Assembly (NCBI GenBank): GCA_030431485.1
Contig: JAUIIR010000014.1
Span: 1 to 64,000 of the forward strand
Origin: Alphaproteobacteria bacterium
GTDB taxonomy: Bacteria > Pseudomonadota > Alphaproteobacteria > Rhodobacterales > Rhodobacteraceae
Reading direction: 5' to 3'
Length of the DNA stretch: 64,000 bases
Below are positions 10,208-19,819 of the stretch, one piece after another. The notes under the pieces were generated by a model, which had not been told where the DNA came from, made no database searches, and was given only the letters and a program-made list of their open reading frames with translations. The number at the start of each line of letters is the position of its first letter. The first letter of the stretch is position 1. Position numbers and translations under genes: made by a program.

Positions 10208-11925
10208 CCATGGCATTGGTTGAGGGTGTGACCCACGGCAAAGACGGCGGGCGCAAGGATGCGGATGTTGTGCTCGGGGACGACTGGGTCGCCCCCGACA
10301 AAACGGTCGAGTCCGAAGTACGCAGCAACCGCGAGAAACGCGGGCTGTTCTCTCTCAACCGATCGCCGCTCACGCGCAAGATCATTACGTTCAATCTGGT
10401 TGCCCTCAATTTCCTTGTTGCGGGCATTCTGTTTCTGAACTCGTCTCGTGATACATTGGCGGAGCAAAAGGCAGAGTCTGTCCGCGTCGAAGCGGAACTG
10501 ATCGCTGACGTTTTTGAAGCGCAAGCTATGCAGGCGACGAGCGTAAATCTCGGAACGGGTCAGGGGCTTGATGTTTCGGACACTCTCGACAACCTTGAGC
10601 TGCGCCACGGGCTTCAAGTTTTTGTTTTCGATGCCGCGCGCTTTTTGGTTGGAAGCAACGAGGTTACCGCAACCGCATTAAGCGGTGGCGCCGCGATCGG
10701 CCAGAGAACAGTTATATCGGACTTTCTTTTGACTGTGTGGGGCAGCGTATCCTCGGTGTTTCAGTCAGCCAACGGTCTACAGCCTCTGACGCTCGAAGAT
10801 ATTTTGCGCCGTCAAATCGAAGAGACAGACCCGACAATGACGCGCGTCGAACGGTCTGAGGGCCCCAATGGTGAAACGATCTTTACCGCGCTGAGTCCAA
10901 TTGAGGTCGCGACCGGGGTCGCCGGTACAATTGCCTTGGTAAGCTACGCTCCAGAGATTGATGCTGCTGTTCGGCTGGAGCGCGAAAACGTCCTGCAGAT
11001 GTTCGTCATCGCAACATTGGTATCAATAGGTCTCAGCCTCGTTCTGGCCTCAACGATCTCCAATCCAATTTCCAACCTCGCGGATGCAGCAGAAGTTGGT
11101 CGCGACCGCAACCGCCGTAACGTGGCCTCAGGCCGTATCCGTATTCCGGATTTGACGGCGCGACCGGATGAAATCGGCCGATTGTCCGGTGCTCTACGCG
11201 GAATGGTCGCCGCTCTGTACGATCGGATCGATGCCAACGAACAGTTCGCTGCCGACGTTGCGCACGAGATCAAGAACCCCTTGGCATCGCTCAGATCCGC
11301 CGTCGGTACTTTGCGGCTTGCAAAGCGACAGGATCAGGTGGATCGCCTGCTTGACGTGATCGATCACGACGTGCGCCGCCTCGACCGATTGGTAAGCGAT
11401 ATTTCCAACGCGTCGCGGTTGGACAGCGAACTGGTCAAAGAGGAAGAAGCCGAATTTAATCTTCTCGACATGTTGAAGAACCTAGCTCAGTTCCTTGGCG
11501 ATGATGCCAAGAGGCAGGGTATTGAATTCATTTCTGATCTTCCGGATCGGCCGATCCTTGTTCATGGCCTTGAAGCACGGCTTGCTCAGGTGTTCGTCAA
11601 TCTGATCACAAATGCTATCAGCTTCTGTGAAGATGGAGACGCAATCCGTCTATGGGCCCGACGCCGAGAGAATCGTGTTCTGATTGTCGTCGAAGACACA
11701 GGGCCCGGCATTCCGGATGAAGCCCTGACAAAAATCTTCAAACGTTTCTATTCGCAGCGCCCCGAAACCGATTTTGGCAACAATTCCGGGTTGGGCCTGG
11801 CTATTTCGAAGCAAATTGTCGAAGCTCACGGCGGCGTCATTTGGGCTGAGAATATCCGTCCAACCGAAGCCGACGCGACATCTGAACCGCTTGGCGCGCG
11901 ATTTGTCGTCGGGCTGCCGCTTTAG
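10204..11925 (+). CDS. chvG: ChvG, sensor histidine kinase
   Basis: This 573-residue membrane kinase has a cytoplasmic N-terminus of about 58 residues, a membrane segment (about 60-80), a periplasmic sensor domain, a second membrane segment (about 262-282), a HAMP linker, and a kinase core with the H-box around His354 (VAHEIKNPL). The N-, G1- and G2-boxes of the ATPase domain follow ([21 protein letters not shown]). It phosphorylates ChvI, whose gene it overlaps by four bases. A second ATG two codons in (10210) is an equally possible start. Confidence 0.93.
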   Translation: MTMALVEGVTHGKDGGRKDADVVLGDDWVAPDKTVESEVRSNREKRGLFSLNRSPLTRKIITFNLVALNFLVAGILFLNSSRDTLAEQKAESVRVEAELIADVFEAQAMQATSVNLGTGQGLDVSDTLDNLELRHGLQVFVFDAARFLVGSNEVTATALSGGAAIGQRTVISDFLLTVWGSVSSVFQSANGLQPLTLEDILRRQIEETDPTMTRVERSEGPNGETIFTALSPIEVATGVAGTIALVSYAPEIDAAVRLERENVLQMFVIATLVSIGLSLVLASTISNPISNLADAAEVGRDRNRRNVASGRIRIPDLTARPDEIGRLSGALRGMVAALYDRIDANEQFAADVAHEIKNPLASLRSAVGTLRLAKRQDQVDRLLDVIDHDVRRLDRLVSDISNASRLDSELVKEEEAEFNLLDMLKNLAQFLGDDAKRQGIEFISDLPDRPILVHGLEARLAQVFVNLITNAISFCEDGDAIRLWARRRENRVLIVVEDTGPGIPDEALTKIFKRFYSQRPETDFGNNSGLGLAISKQIVEAHGGVIWAENIRPTEADATSEPLGARFVVGLPL

Positions 11926-11935
11926 ACCAGATCAC

Positions 11936-12376
11936 ATGTCAGACGCCGAACAACTGGTTCTGCATGGCTCTGCGGTTGCATTGGGAAACCGGTCGGTCTT
12001 GATCATTGGCGGATCAGGCAGTGGAAAGTCATCTCTTGCACTTGAAATGATGGTTCGTGGCGCGACGCTGGTGGCGGATGATCGTGTCGTTCTATCGGCC
12101 CCCAGCGACGAGGTGGTATTGGCTTGCCCCGAACCAATTTGTGGCTTGATTGAAGCGCGTGGGGTAGGGCTGTTGCACGCTGAATATCGGTCCGCTGTTC
12201 CGCTAGGTCTTGTGGTCGATATGGACCACACTGAATCAGCACGCCTTCCGGAGTTCAGGACCATCACCTATTTGTCACGCAGGTTTCCATTGCTTCACAA
12301 TGTGCGATCCGGGCATTTCCCTGCCGCTGTTTTGCAATATCTACGAGGTGAAGGACGCGCCGACGGTTCGCGTTGA
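11936..12376 (+). CDS. hprK: HPr kinase/phosphorylase, short alphaproteobacterial form
   Basis: HprK phosphorylates HPr on a serine. This version has only 146 residues. It keeps the kinase core (P-loop GGSGSGKS at 25-32, VADDRV, and the GLIEARGVG loop) but lacks the N-terminal domain of the ~310-residue Gram-positive enzymes. The short form is the rule in Alphaproteobacteria. The ATG at 11936 follows chvG by 10 bases; longer readings overlap chvG. Its target serine is present in the HPr gene of this operon (13741). Confidence 0.9.
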   Translation: MSDAEQLVLHGSAVALGNRSVLIIGGSGSGKSSLALEMMVRGATLVADDRVVLSAPSDEVVLACPEPICGLIEARGVGLLHAEYRSAVPLGLVVDMDHTESARLPEFRTITYLSRRFPLLHNVRSGHFPAAVLQYLRGEGRADGSR

Positions 12377-12391
12377 GCATGGACTATTTGA

Positions 12392-13315
12392 ATGACGACC
12401 CAATCCACTTCAACTCGTGTGGTCCTTGTGACGGGCCCTTCAGGCGCAGGTCGCAGTACCGCCATCCACGTTCTGGAAGATCTCGGGTTCGAAGCAATCG
12501 ACAATATTCCTTTGAGTCTCATTCCCCGGTTGTTCGAAGGTGAGCCTTTGACCCATCCTCTCGCCCTTGGCATTGACGTACGGAACCGTGATTTCTCAGT
12601 GTCTCGTCTGTTTGATTTGCATGATGATTTGCTGCGCAAAACCGAAGGCGATGCCACATTACTATATCTGGATTGTCGGCCGGATGTCTTGCTGCGCCGG
12701 TTTTCTGAGACCCGACGCCGACATCCGATGGCGCAGGGTGAGACGCCAGAAACGGGCATTGCGCGCGAAATCGAGTTGCTTGCCCCCGTCGAAGGCCGAG
12801 CTGACATCCTGATTGACACGTCCTTGCTGTCACCACACGATCTTAAGTCAGAACTGCATCAATGGTTTGCGGATGCGACATCAGAAAAGCTTTCAGTTGC
12901 GATCCAGACATTTTCTTACAAACGCGGCATTCCACAGGGCGTGGACATGGTCTTTGATTGCAGGTTCCTGGCAAATCCTCACTGGGAAGCAAGCCTGCGT
13001 GAGAAAACCGGTCTCGATGCAGATGTGCGGGCCTACGTAAACAGTGACGTTCGAACACCAGCGTTTCTCGAGCGTGTCGAAAACTTGCTCACATTTCTGA
13101 TACCAGAGGTCGAGAGCGAGGGGAAAACCTATCTGACAATCGGCGTTGGGTGTACTGGGGGGCAACACCGTTCGGTAGTCGTCGGGGAACAATTGGCCCA
13201 GACCCTTGCGGAGCGTGGCTGGCGGGTGTCAATTGGCCATAAGGAACTGGCGCGCCGTGGGATCGCGCCATCTGGCAGCGGACCCCTGCCGGATTTTGGA
13301 GGGACGACGGCTTGA
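12392..13315 (+). CDS. rapZ: RapZ-family nucleotide-binding protein
   Basis: The 307-residue protein has the P-loop GPSGAGRS (15-22), the LLYLDCR strand, and the conserved C-terminal IGVGCTGGQHRS block of the RapZ/YvcJ family. In enteric bacteria RapZ binds small RNAs and directs RNase E in control of amino-sugar synthesis. In Alphaproteobacteria its role is less clear, but it sits here between hprK and the PTS genes, as in many relatives. Its TGA stop overlaps the TTG start of the next gene. Confidence 0.92.
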   Translation: MTTQSTSTRVVLVTGPSGAGRSTAIHVLEDLGFEAIDNIPLSLIPRLFEGEPLTHPLALGIDVRNRDFSVSRLFDLHDDLLRKTEGDATLLYLDCRPDVLLRRFSETRRRHPMAQGETPETGIAREIELLAPVEGRADILIDTSLLSPHDLKSELHQWFADATSEKLSVAIQTFSYKRGIPQGVDMVFDCRFLANPHWEASLREKTGLDADVRAYVNSDVRTPAFLERVENLLTFLIPEVESEGKTYLTIGVGCTGGQHRSVVVGEQLAQTLAERGWRVSIGHKELARRGIAPSGSGPLPDFGGTTA

Positions 13316-13713
13316 TTGGGATCGTCATTGTAGCGCACGGGGGACTGGCGCAGGAGTATCTGTCAGCGGTCGAACATGTCGTGGGGCATCAGCCCGGCAT
13401 GGCGGCGGTGTCGATCCTTGCAGACCACAACCGTGATGCCAAACAGAACGAAATCTGCCGTCTCGCCGATGAAGTCGATACCGGTGCAGGGGTGGTCATT
13501 GTGACGGACATGTTTGGCGGTTCGCCGTCAAATCTGAGCCTGAGAGCGTGTCAGCCGGAAAACCGACGTATCGTCTATGGGGCAAATCTGCCCATGCTGA
13601 TCAAATTAGCGAAAAGCCGCGACAAATCCGTACCGGAGGCTGTGCGCGCTGCACTCGACGCCGGGCGGAAATACATTGACAGCCAAGACATAACGCTTGA
13701 TCAGAGCGCCTGA
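13312..13713 (+). CDS. PTS EIIA component, mannose family (regulatory)
   Basis: This 133-residue protein is an EIIA of the mannose type, with phosphoacceptor His9 (VAHGG) and the DMFGGSPSN signature at about 64-72. It starts with TTG at 13312, sharing bases with the rapZ stop (TTGA), so translation is coupled. No EIIB, EIIC or EIID genes are nearby, so it likely has a regulatory rather than sugar-transport role, receiving phosphate from the HPr encoded next. Confidence 0.9.
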   Translation: MIGIVIVAHGGLAQEYLSAVEHVVGHQPGMAAVSILADHNRDAKQNEICRLADEVDTGAGVVIVTDMFGGSPSNLSLRACQPENRRIVYGANLPMLIKLAKSRDKSVPEAVRAALDAGRKYIDSQDITLDQSA

Positions 13714-13740
13714 TAACAGGGGTGAGGGAGGCCCGGCATC

Positions 13741-14019
13741 ATGACCGCCACGGCGCAGCGCGTTTTGAAGATCGTAAACGAAAAAGGTTTGCACGCACGC
13801 GCGTCTGCCAAACTGGTTGAGGTCGTTGAAGGTTTTGATGCAACTGCAGAGGTCCGTAAGGACGGCATGAGCGCCTGTGGCGACAGCATCATGGGGCTTT
13901 TGATGTTGGCAGCCTCCAAAGGAAGCTCTATTGAGGTAGTCACTTCCGGGCCAGACGCTGAGGCCCTCGCCGCCGCTATCGAAACCTTGGTGGCCGACCG
14001 CTTTGGAGAGGACTGCTGA
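13741..14019 (+). CDS. ptsH: HPr phosphocarrier protein
   Basis: The 92-residue protein has the EI-phosphorylated His18 in KGLHARAS and the regulatory Ser49 in GDSIMGLLML, the site modified by HprK. Both are intact. Together with EIIA-Man and HprK in the same operon it forms a phosphorelay. Enzyme I is not in this window. The gene follows EIIA after 27 bases and has GGTGAGGGAGG upstream. Confidence 0.95.
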   Translation: MTATAQRVLKIVNEKGLHARASAKLVEVVEGFDATAEVRKDGMSACGDSIMGLLMLAASKGSSIEVVTSGPDAEALAAAIETLVADRFGEDC

Positions 14020-14066
14020 TCTTCGGGGTCGGCTGGACCAATCGGAAAAGGACGTCAGGCTGCCGC

Positions 14067-14948
14067 ATGGTTGAAAGCTATCAGCATACATCGTCAGAAG
14101 CGGGCGCGGCGGAGCCGGTTGGCGAACCGTATGATAAGCGCAAGCTGAGCTATGCAAATACGTTCACCAATCCGTGGAAGGCCAACACGATCCGCGCGAT
14201 GGAATGGATGACGGGGAAGATCCCGATGTTGCGGCTTGTACGTCGATTTGAACGCATGGGCCCGGCTGAGGGACAGGCGTTTTGGGGGCAGGCGCTGGGA
14301 CTGATGAAAATCACCCTGGAGACGCCACCGGAACAGATCGCGCGTATTCCCAAAGATGGACCTGTGATCGTGGTGGCCAACCATCCTCATGGGCTTGTCG
14401 ATGGGATGATCCTTGCCGAACTGATCGGACGGGTACGGACCGATTACAAAATCCTGACGCGGTCATTGTTGACAGGCGTTACCGAAATCGAAGAGTTCAT
14501 GATACCGGTGCCTTTTCCGCATGAAGAAGATGCACGGGAACAAAGCCTTGAGATGCGTAGCCGTGCGATGTCTCATCTCAAGAAAGGGGGCGTCATCGCA
14601 CTTTTCCCGTCTGGCGTTGTGGCCTCGAGCGATACGTATTTTGGCCCCGCAATTGAGCGCACGTGGAACCCGTTTACAGCCAACCTGATTCATCGGTCCG
14701 GTGCCACCGTCGTGCCCATTTATTTCCCTGGGCAAAACTCACGTGCTTATCAGATCGCAAACCAATTGTCGGCAACATTGCGGCAGGGGCTTCTGATCCA
14801 TGAGGTCATTCACGCATGCGGTAAGCCACAAGCCCCGATTGTCGGTGAGCCGATTTCTCCTGATGCCATCACAGCATTCGCGGGCCGAAGCCGTGAGTTC
14901 GTCGCGTCGCTGCGCGAGACGACAATGGGTCTGGGCGGCGCATCTTAA
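14067..14948 (+). CDS. Lysophospholipid acyltransferase-family protein
   Basis: The 293-residue protein has the PlsC-type acyltransferase signature NHPHGLVDG (near residue 107) and the downstream FPSGVVAS block matching the family's substrate-binding motif. The NHPxGxxDG variant is found in hemolysin-like acyltransferases. It probably acylates a lyso-lipid at the inner membrane; the substrate is not clear. It lies 48 bases after HPr and may be the last gene of that operon. Its end overlaps the convergent gene by four bases. Confidence 0.75.
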   Translation: MVESYQHTSSEAGAAEPVGEPYDKRKLSYANTFTNPWKANTIRAMEWMTGKIPMLRLVRRFERMGPAEGQAFWGQALGLMKITLETPPEQIARIPKDGPVIVVANHPHGLVDGMILAELIGRVRTDYKILTRSLLTGVTEIEEFMIPVPFPHEEDAREQSLEMRSRAMSHLKKGGVIALFPSGVVASSDTYFGPAIERTWNPFTANLIHRSGATVVPIYFPGQNSRAYQIANQLSATLRQGLLIHEVIHACGKPQAPIVGEPISPDAITAFAGRSREFVASLRETTMGLGGAS

Positions 14949-15820
14949 CGGGTGGGGACGGGTGTATCGCCACGGTAGTCGTAAAATCCACGTTGGGTTT
15001 TGCGACCTAGCCATCCAGCCTCAACATACTTTGTCAAAAGCGGGCAGGGGCGGTATTTCGTGTCTGCCAGCCCGTCATGCAGCACGTTCATGATTGCAAG
15101 GCATGTATCGAGCCCGATGAAATCAGCGAGTTCAAGCGGGCCCATTGGGTGATTTGCGCCAAGCTTCATCGACTGGTCAATAGAGTTCACGTTCCCAACG
15201 CCCTCATAGAGCGTGTAGACCGCTTCATTGATCATTGGCATCAGAATGCGGTTGACGATGAACGCGGGAAAATCTTCGGCTGACGCCGCCGTTTTGCCAA
15301 GCTTTTCGACCACGCCCAAGCAAGTGTCATAGGTCTCTTTGTCAGTCGCGATGCCTCTTATCAACTCGACCAATTGCATGACCGGCACTGGATTCATGAA
15401 ATGGAATCCCATGAATTTTTCCGGCCGATCCGTGCGGCTTGCAAGGCGTGTGATCGAAATCGAAGACGTATTCGAGGTTAGGATCGTGCTTTCGCCGAGA
15501 TGCGGAAGAAGACTGTCAAAGATCTTCTGTTTGATCGTTTCTTCCTCGGTTGCGGCCTCAATGATCAGGTCTGTTTGAGCGACCTGTGGCAGATCCTTTG
15601 TTATAACAATACGAGTCATAGCCTGGTCGCGGTCCGCCTGCGTGATTTTCTCACGACTGACTTGGCGATCCATATTGCGTTCGATCAGGGTGATGGCGCG
15701 CTGCAGTGCGTCTTCGTTGATATCATTTAATACGACATCATAGCCTGCCAAAGCCATGACATGCGCAATCCCGTTTCCCATCTGGCCAGCGCCGACCACG
15801 CCGATTGAATTGACCGTCAT
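14945..15820 (-). CDS. 3-hydroxybutyryl-CoA dehydrogenase
   Basis: This NAD-dependent enzyme oxidises 3-hydroxybutyryl-CoA to acetoacetyl-CoA. The 291-residue protein has the Rossmann motif GAGQMG (about 9-14), the TSNTSSISIT segment, and the catalytic-His region GFHFMNPVPVM. The ATG at 15820 has GGAGCTC upstream; the longer reading to 15850 has no ribosome site. It is about 1 kb from etfA, a neighbourhood typical of Rhodobacterales, and supplies beta-oxidation, polyhydroxybutyrate or ethylmalonyl-CoA metabolism. Confidence 0.92.
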   Translation of the reverse strand: MTVNSIGVVGAGQMGNGIAHVMALAGYDVVLNDINEDALQRAITLIERNMDRQVSREKITQADRDQAMTRIVITKDLPQVAQTDLIIEAATEEETIKQKIFDSLLPHLGESTILTSNTSSISITRLASRTDRPEKFMGFHFMNPVPVMQLVELIRGIATDKETYDTCLGVVEKLGKTAASAEDFPAFIVNRILMPMINEAVYTLYEGVGNVNSIDQSMKLGANHPMGPLELADFIGLDTCLAIMNVLHDGLADTKYRPCPLLTKYVEAGWLGRKTQRGFYDYRGDTPVPTR

Positions 15821-15969
15821 GCAAGAGCTCCGTTCGTTTCGAGGCAACAATGACTGGTGGGCAAGTGGGCTGCAAGGCGGATCGCGGCGATCTGGCGATT
15901 TTTAACTTTAGCGTTTTGGTAACCGAATCATCGCAGGTTCCACTCTGGGTGAAGAAAAGGGGTGGGAGA

Positions 15970-16788
15970 ATGCAAATTTCCTCCGCGCGCGGGCTCGGCA
16001 TTGATTATGCGCCGTGTCACTACAATGACTCACGCTTGTGGTTCCGTGGACCATGCAGACCCTTGCGTTCGCACTATGTCGCGTGTTTGGGCGGGTGTGG
16101 TGTGTATGGCCGCTATATACTGCGGCCCTGGCCGGAGTTGGTTGCAGCACAGATCGACAGCACGGTGGTCAATCTAGGTGTCGAAAATAGTTGTGTGGAT
16201 GCCTATTTGAACGACGCAGGCGCACTGTCGACTGCAGCGTCTGCCAAGGTTGTGGTGATCGAGTTGAGCGGTGTTCACAACACATCGAACCGATTCTACG
16301 CAACTCATCCCCGGCGAAACGACCGGTTTCTGAAAGCATCTCCTGCCTTGGTATCGCTTTTTCCCGAAATGGACTTCACCGAAGTTCATTTCACGCGGCA
16401 TTTACTGACGCGTCTCTATGCGATTTGCCCCGAGCGTTTCTGCATTGTCGCAAAAGAAGTCGAAACGGCATGGCAAGCGCGGCTACGATCGCTAGTTGCC
16501 AAGATGAACGGTGACGTGTTTTTGATCTGGTTCGCTCCCGCACCGCTAGAAGACAATGCCGCTAGACTAGAAAGTGATGAAGTGAAGCCCACACGCAAAT
16601 TGCTCAGCAGTTTGGTGCCACAAATCCAGCGTCTGATCGAAGTTGTCCCAGAGACATGGCGCAATATTGATGAGTGCCTTGACGTACCGCCATTGGAAGT
16701 GGGTCGAGCCGTGCATTTACCGGGAGTATTGGCGCACAAGCGCGCGGGCGAGGCGGTGTCTAGTGTAATATTGTCGTCGCTAGAATAG
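15970..16788 (+). CDS. DUF6473 family protein
   Basis: I place this 272-residue protein in DUF6473, a family of Rhodobacterales whose members share a start with LGIDYAPCHYN, an RGP motif, a GGCGVYG segment, and NLGVENSCVDAYLND and HPRRNDRFLKASP blocks. The middle resembles SGNH-type hydrolase or sulfotransferase-like folds only in outline, and no function is established. The ATG at 15970 follows AGGGGTGGGAGA. Longer readings to 15850 are not supported. It stands alone on the plus strand, convergent with etfA. Confidence 0.75.
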   Translation: MQISSARGLGIDYAPCHYNDSRLWFRGPCRPLRSHYVACLGGCGVYGRYILRPWPELVAAQIDSTVVNLGVENSCVDAYLNDAGALSTAASAKVVVIELSGVHNTSNRFYATHPRRNDRFLKASPALVSLFPEMDFTEVHFTRHLLTRLYAICPERFCIVAKEVETAWQARLRSLVAKMNGDVFLIWFAPAPLEDNAARLESDEVKPTRKLLSSLVPQIQRLIEVVPETWRNIDECLDVPPLEVGRAVHLPGVLAHKRAGEAVSSVILSSLE

Positions 16789-16819
16789 GAAACGGCGCAC
16801 CTTGGAAACGGCGCGCCGC
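16788..16819. repeat. Two-copy 16-base tandem repeat
   Basis: GGAAACGGCGC occurs at 16788-16798 and 16804-16814 in a 16-base period between the DUF6473 and etfA ends. The second copy runs into the palindrome GGCGCGCC. I do not see a proper terminator here. Confidence 0.4.
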
Positions 16820-16843
16820 TTGATTTAATAAGACGTAGCCGGA

Positions 16844-17773
16844 TCAGCCCAGCTTTTCAGTAAGCTCCGGCACAGCCTCAAAGAGGTCTGCGACCAGTCC
16901 GTAATCCGCGACCTGGAAGATCGGGGCTTCTTCGTCCTTGTTGATGGCGACGATGATCTTGCTGTCCTTCATGCCCGCAAGGTGCTGGATCGCACCCGAG
17001 ATGCCGACGGCGATATAAAGATCCGGTGCAACGACCTTGCCGGTCTGACCCACCTGCCAGTCGTTCGGTGCAAAGCCCGAGTCGACCGCCGCGCGGGACG
17101 CGCCGACGGCTGCGCCGAGCTTGTCAGCCAGCTTTTCGATCATGGCAAAGTCATCTTCAGAACCGACGCCACGACCACCCGAGACAACAACGCCCGCTGA
17201 GGTAAGTTCCGGACGGTCGCTTTCGGCAACCTTGTCTTCGATCCATTCGCTGAGACCCGGGTTGTCACCTGCGGCAATCGCGTCAACCGCTGCTGAGCCA
17301 CCCGTCGCAGCCGCGTCGAATGTCGATGTCCGGAACGAGATAACTTTGGTGGCGTCCGACGATTTGACCGTCTGGATCGCATTGCCCGCATAGATCGGGC
17401 GTTCGAACGTGTCGCCATCCACCACTGCGGTCACGTCGGTAATCACCATTACGTCCAGAAGCGCAGCAACGCGCGGCAGGATATTCTTGGCGTCGGTCGT
17501 CGCCGGAGCAACGATGTGGCTGTAGTCGCCAGCCAGCGATGCGATCAGCGCCGAAACCGGTTCCGCTAGGCGGTGACCATAAAGATCGTCTTCGGCCAGA
17601 AGGACTTTGGACACGCCGTCAATCGTAGCCGCTTCGTCTGCGGCTGCGTTCGCGGTCGCGCCAGCGGCCAGGATGGTCACATCGCCGAGCGCTTTTGCGG
17701 CGGTCACGGTCTTGGCGGTGGCGTCCATTGCCAGTGCGCCATCAGTGATTTCTGCAATGAGAAGAACAGCCAT
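16844..17773 (-). CDS. etfA: Electron transfer flavoprotein, alpha subunit
   Basis: EtfA binds FAD and, with EtfB, carries electrons from acyl-CoA and methylamine dehydrogenases to ETF-ubiquinone oxidoreductase. The 309-residue protein shows the FAD-binding C-terminal domain: [32 protein letters not shown] and [13 protein letters not shown]. Its ATG shares one base with the etfB stop (TAATG). It would serve both the methylsuccinyl-CoA dehydrogenase and possibly the demethylase in this window. Confidence 0.96.
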   Translation of the reverse strand: MAVLLIAEITDGALAMDATAKTVTAAKALGDVTILAAGATANAAADEAATIDGVSKVLLAEDDLYGHRLAEPVSALIASLAGDYSHIVAPATTDAKNILPRVAALLDVMVITDVTAVVDGDTFERPIYAGNAIQTVKSSDATKVISFRTSTFDAAATGGSAAVDAIAAGDNPGLSEWIEDKVAESDRPELTSAGVVVSGGRGVGSEDDFAMIEKLADKLGAAVGASRAAVDSGFAPNDWQVGQTGKVVAPDLYIAVGISGAIQHLAGMKDSKIIVAINKDEEAPIFQVADYGLVADLFEAVPELTEKLG

Positions 17774-18531
17774 TACACAGCTCCCGCTTCTTTGAGTTTC
17801 GCGACCAGTTCATCGACAGAGCCAACCTTGATACCTGCCGCGCGCTCTTCCGGCTCGGAGGTCTTCACGATTTCAAGGCGCGGTGCCACATCGACGCCGT
17901 AATCAGCTGCGGTCTTTTCATCGAGCGGCTTTTTCTTGGCCTTCATGATGTTTGGCAAAGATGCGTAACGTGGCTCGTTGAGGCGCAGGTCGGTGGAGAT
18001 GATGGCTGGCATCTTGACCTTGATGGTCTGCAGACCGCCATCGACTTCGCGGGTCACAACCGCGCTATCACCGTCGATATCGACATTGTTTGCGTACATC
18101 GCTTGTGACCAGCCCAGAAGCGCCGAAAGCATCTGGCCGGTCGCGTTCATGTCGTTGTCGATGGCCTGCTTTCCGCAGAGCACCAGACCCGGCTCTTCTT
18201 CCTTGACGATGGCGGCAAGGATTTTTGCAACGGCAAGCGGCTCGATGTCGGTGTGTACATCATCGGCAGCCACAACGAGGATTGCCCGGTCGGCCCCCAT
18301 GGCCAGCGCCGTGCGCAAGGTTTCCTGGCTTTGCTTGACGCCAATGCTGACGGCCACGATTTCTTCGGCCTTTCCCGCTTCTTTCAGACGGATGGCCTCT
18401 TCTACGGCGATCTCGTCAAAGGGGTTCATCGACATCTTGACGTTGGCGAGATCGACACCGGATCCGTCCGCTTTCACGCGAACCTTCACGTTGTAGTCAA
18501 TCACGCGTTTGACAGGTACCAAGACCTTCAT
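17773..18531 (-). CDS. etfB: Electron transfer flavoprotein, beta subunit
   Basis: The 252-residue protein begins [17 protein letters not shown] and holds the AMP-binding and EtfA-contact segments; the EtfB signature ([27 protein letters not shown] region) is at about 165-195. I chose the ATG at 18531; a longer reading to 18594 lacks similarity. etfA follows with a one-base overlap, the usual operon order. Confidence 0.96.
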   Translation of the reverse strand: MKVLVPVKRVIDYNVKVRVKADGSGVDLANVKMSMNPFDEIAVEEAIRLKEAGKAEEIVAVSIGVKQSQETLRTALAMGADRAILVVAADDVHTDIEPLAVAKILAAIVKEEEPGLVLCGKQAIDNDMNATGQMLSALLGWSQAMYANNVDIDGDSAVVTREVDGGLQTIKVKMPAIISTDLRLNEPRYASLPNIMKAKKKPLDEKTAADYGVDVAPRLEIVKTSEPEERAAGIKVGSVDELVAKLKEAGAV

Positions 18532-18697
18532 GGGCGCGTTCCTCTCGTTGGTATCACAGGGAAATCTGCGATTCTGACGTTTCGTTCCGGGCAAGGGATA
18601 CCCAACCCTGAACAGGGGAAACAGGGCAAAATCGTCACGTTAGCGCCATCGGACGTCGCGTTTTTCAGGATCTGCCCCCCAATGCCGTGATGCGGCA

Positions 18698-19819
18698 TCA
18701 ATCGCAAATGTTCTGAAGGGCGCGCCAGTCTTGTGCCGACAGTATGGGAACCGCTTCGAAACCAGGGGGCGTTGCATCCCGTGCGGCCTGGATACGGTCA
18801 CCAAGGGACGGATGACTAAGAAAATGTGCGACAAAGGGGCTGGCTTCTCCTCCAAGTTCGCGAAACCGTTCAAACATCGTGGCCAATGCGTCGGGGGCGA
18901 TTTTGGCTTCGAGCAGCGCCGAATGGGCGAATATGTCTGCCTGGGCTTCGGCTTCTTGGCTGTACTGCGCTTCGATCAGGCGTTCTGCCAGTAGAAGAGC
19001 AGCGGCACCGCCCGCAAAATCGCCGAAAAGCAGGCCCAAAACTCCCAGTGATCCTGCAGAGCGCAGCGCATGGCGTGTCGGATCACGGCTGGCCACATGT
19101 CCAATTTCATGCGCGAAGACAGCGGCCACCTCATCTGGGGTCTCGGCCTTTTCAATCAGACCTCTGAAGAAAACGATGTAATTGCCGGGCAAAGCAAAGG
19201 CATTGATCATTTTGTGGTCGAGGACCGAAACGGTCAGTGATTGGGCTTCCGGCAAGGCTGCTTGAAGTCGTTCTTCCATCCTTTCAAGTGCTGCCAGTCC
19301 TTCGGTGTTGGTACAGACAGGAACAGGGTTCAGCCCGGTTTGATCCAGCGCTGTGCGGATTTGTTGCAGTGTGACCTCGCCGAGGGCGCGTTCGCCTTCG
19401 GGTGGGATGAAGCGCGCCAATTGGTTAGCCATCGTAGGCACAAGAACAAAGATGATGAGTGCAACCGAGCCGACAGCGGCCACCGCCCAAGCGATCAACG
19501 GCCCGCGTTTGGTGGTTCTCAGTTTTTTTCTCCGATTTGGCAGCCTGGGTGCCAGCTCAAAATCGGCAAGGACAAGGCGCTGTACAGGATCATCATAGCG
19601 CTGCAGCACCATTTGGTCGCCGCCTGCCTGATCCGGCACTTCGCGGATATCGGACAAGGGCCAATGAATTTCGGTGCCGTCGTCGGCCAGACCGACAAGC
19701 GATTGTGTATCTTCATCAATTGTGAGCGTCACGGTGGCGGCGTTGGATCGAAAGCCGTTGAAATATGTGGCTGTCGTAGAGAAGTGATCTGGTGTGCGAC
19801 CGACGCGCAGGACAGTCAT
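18698..19819 (-). CDS. M48-family membrane metalloprotease
   Basis: The 373-residue protein has an N-terminal domain of about 100 residues, a membrane segment (about 107-129), and a zinc protease domain with HEIGH at 237-241 and the third zinc ligand region EAQADIFA. The catalytic part most likely faces the periplasm, as in BepA/HtpX-like quality-control enzymes. It overlaps the DUF898 gene by four bases (ATGA), so the two are coupled; this pair recurs in alphaproteobacteria. Substrates are unknown. Confidence 0.85.
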   Translation of the reverse strand: MTVLRVGRTPDHFSTTATYFNGFRSNAATVTLTIDEDTQSLVGLADDGTEIHWPLSDIREVPDQAGGDQMVLQRYDDPVQRLVLADFELAPRLPNRRKKLRTTKRGPLIAWAVAAVGSVALIIFVLVPTMANQLARFIPPEGERALGEVTLQQIRTALDQTGLNPVPVCTNTEGLAALERMEERLQAALPEAQSLTVSVLDHKMINAFALPGNYIVFFRGLIEKAETPDEVAAVFAHEIGHVASRDPTRHALRSAGSLGVLGLLFGDFAGGAAALLLAERLIEAQYSQEAEAQADIFAHSALLEAKIAPDALATMFERFRELGGEASPFVAHFLSHPSLGDRIQAARDATPPGFEAVPILSAQDWRALQNICD

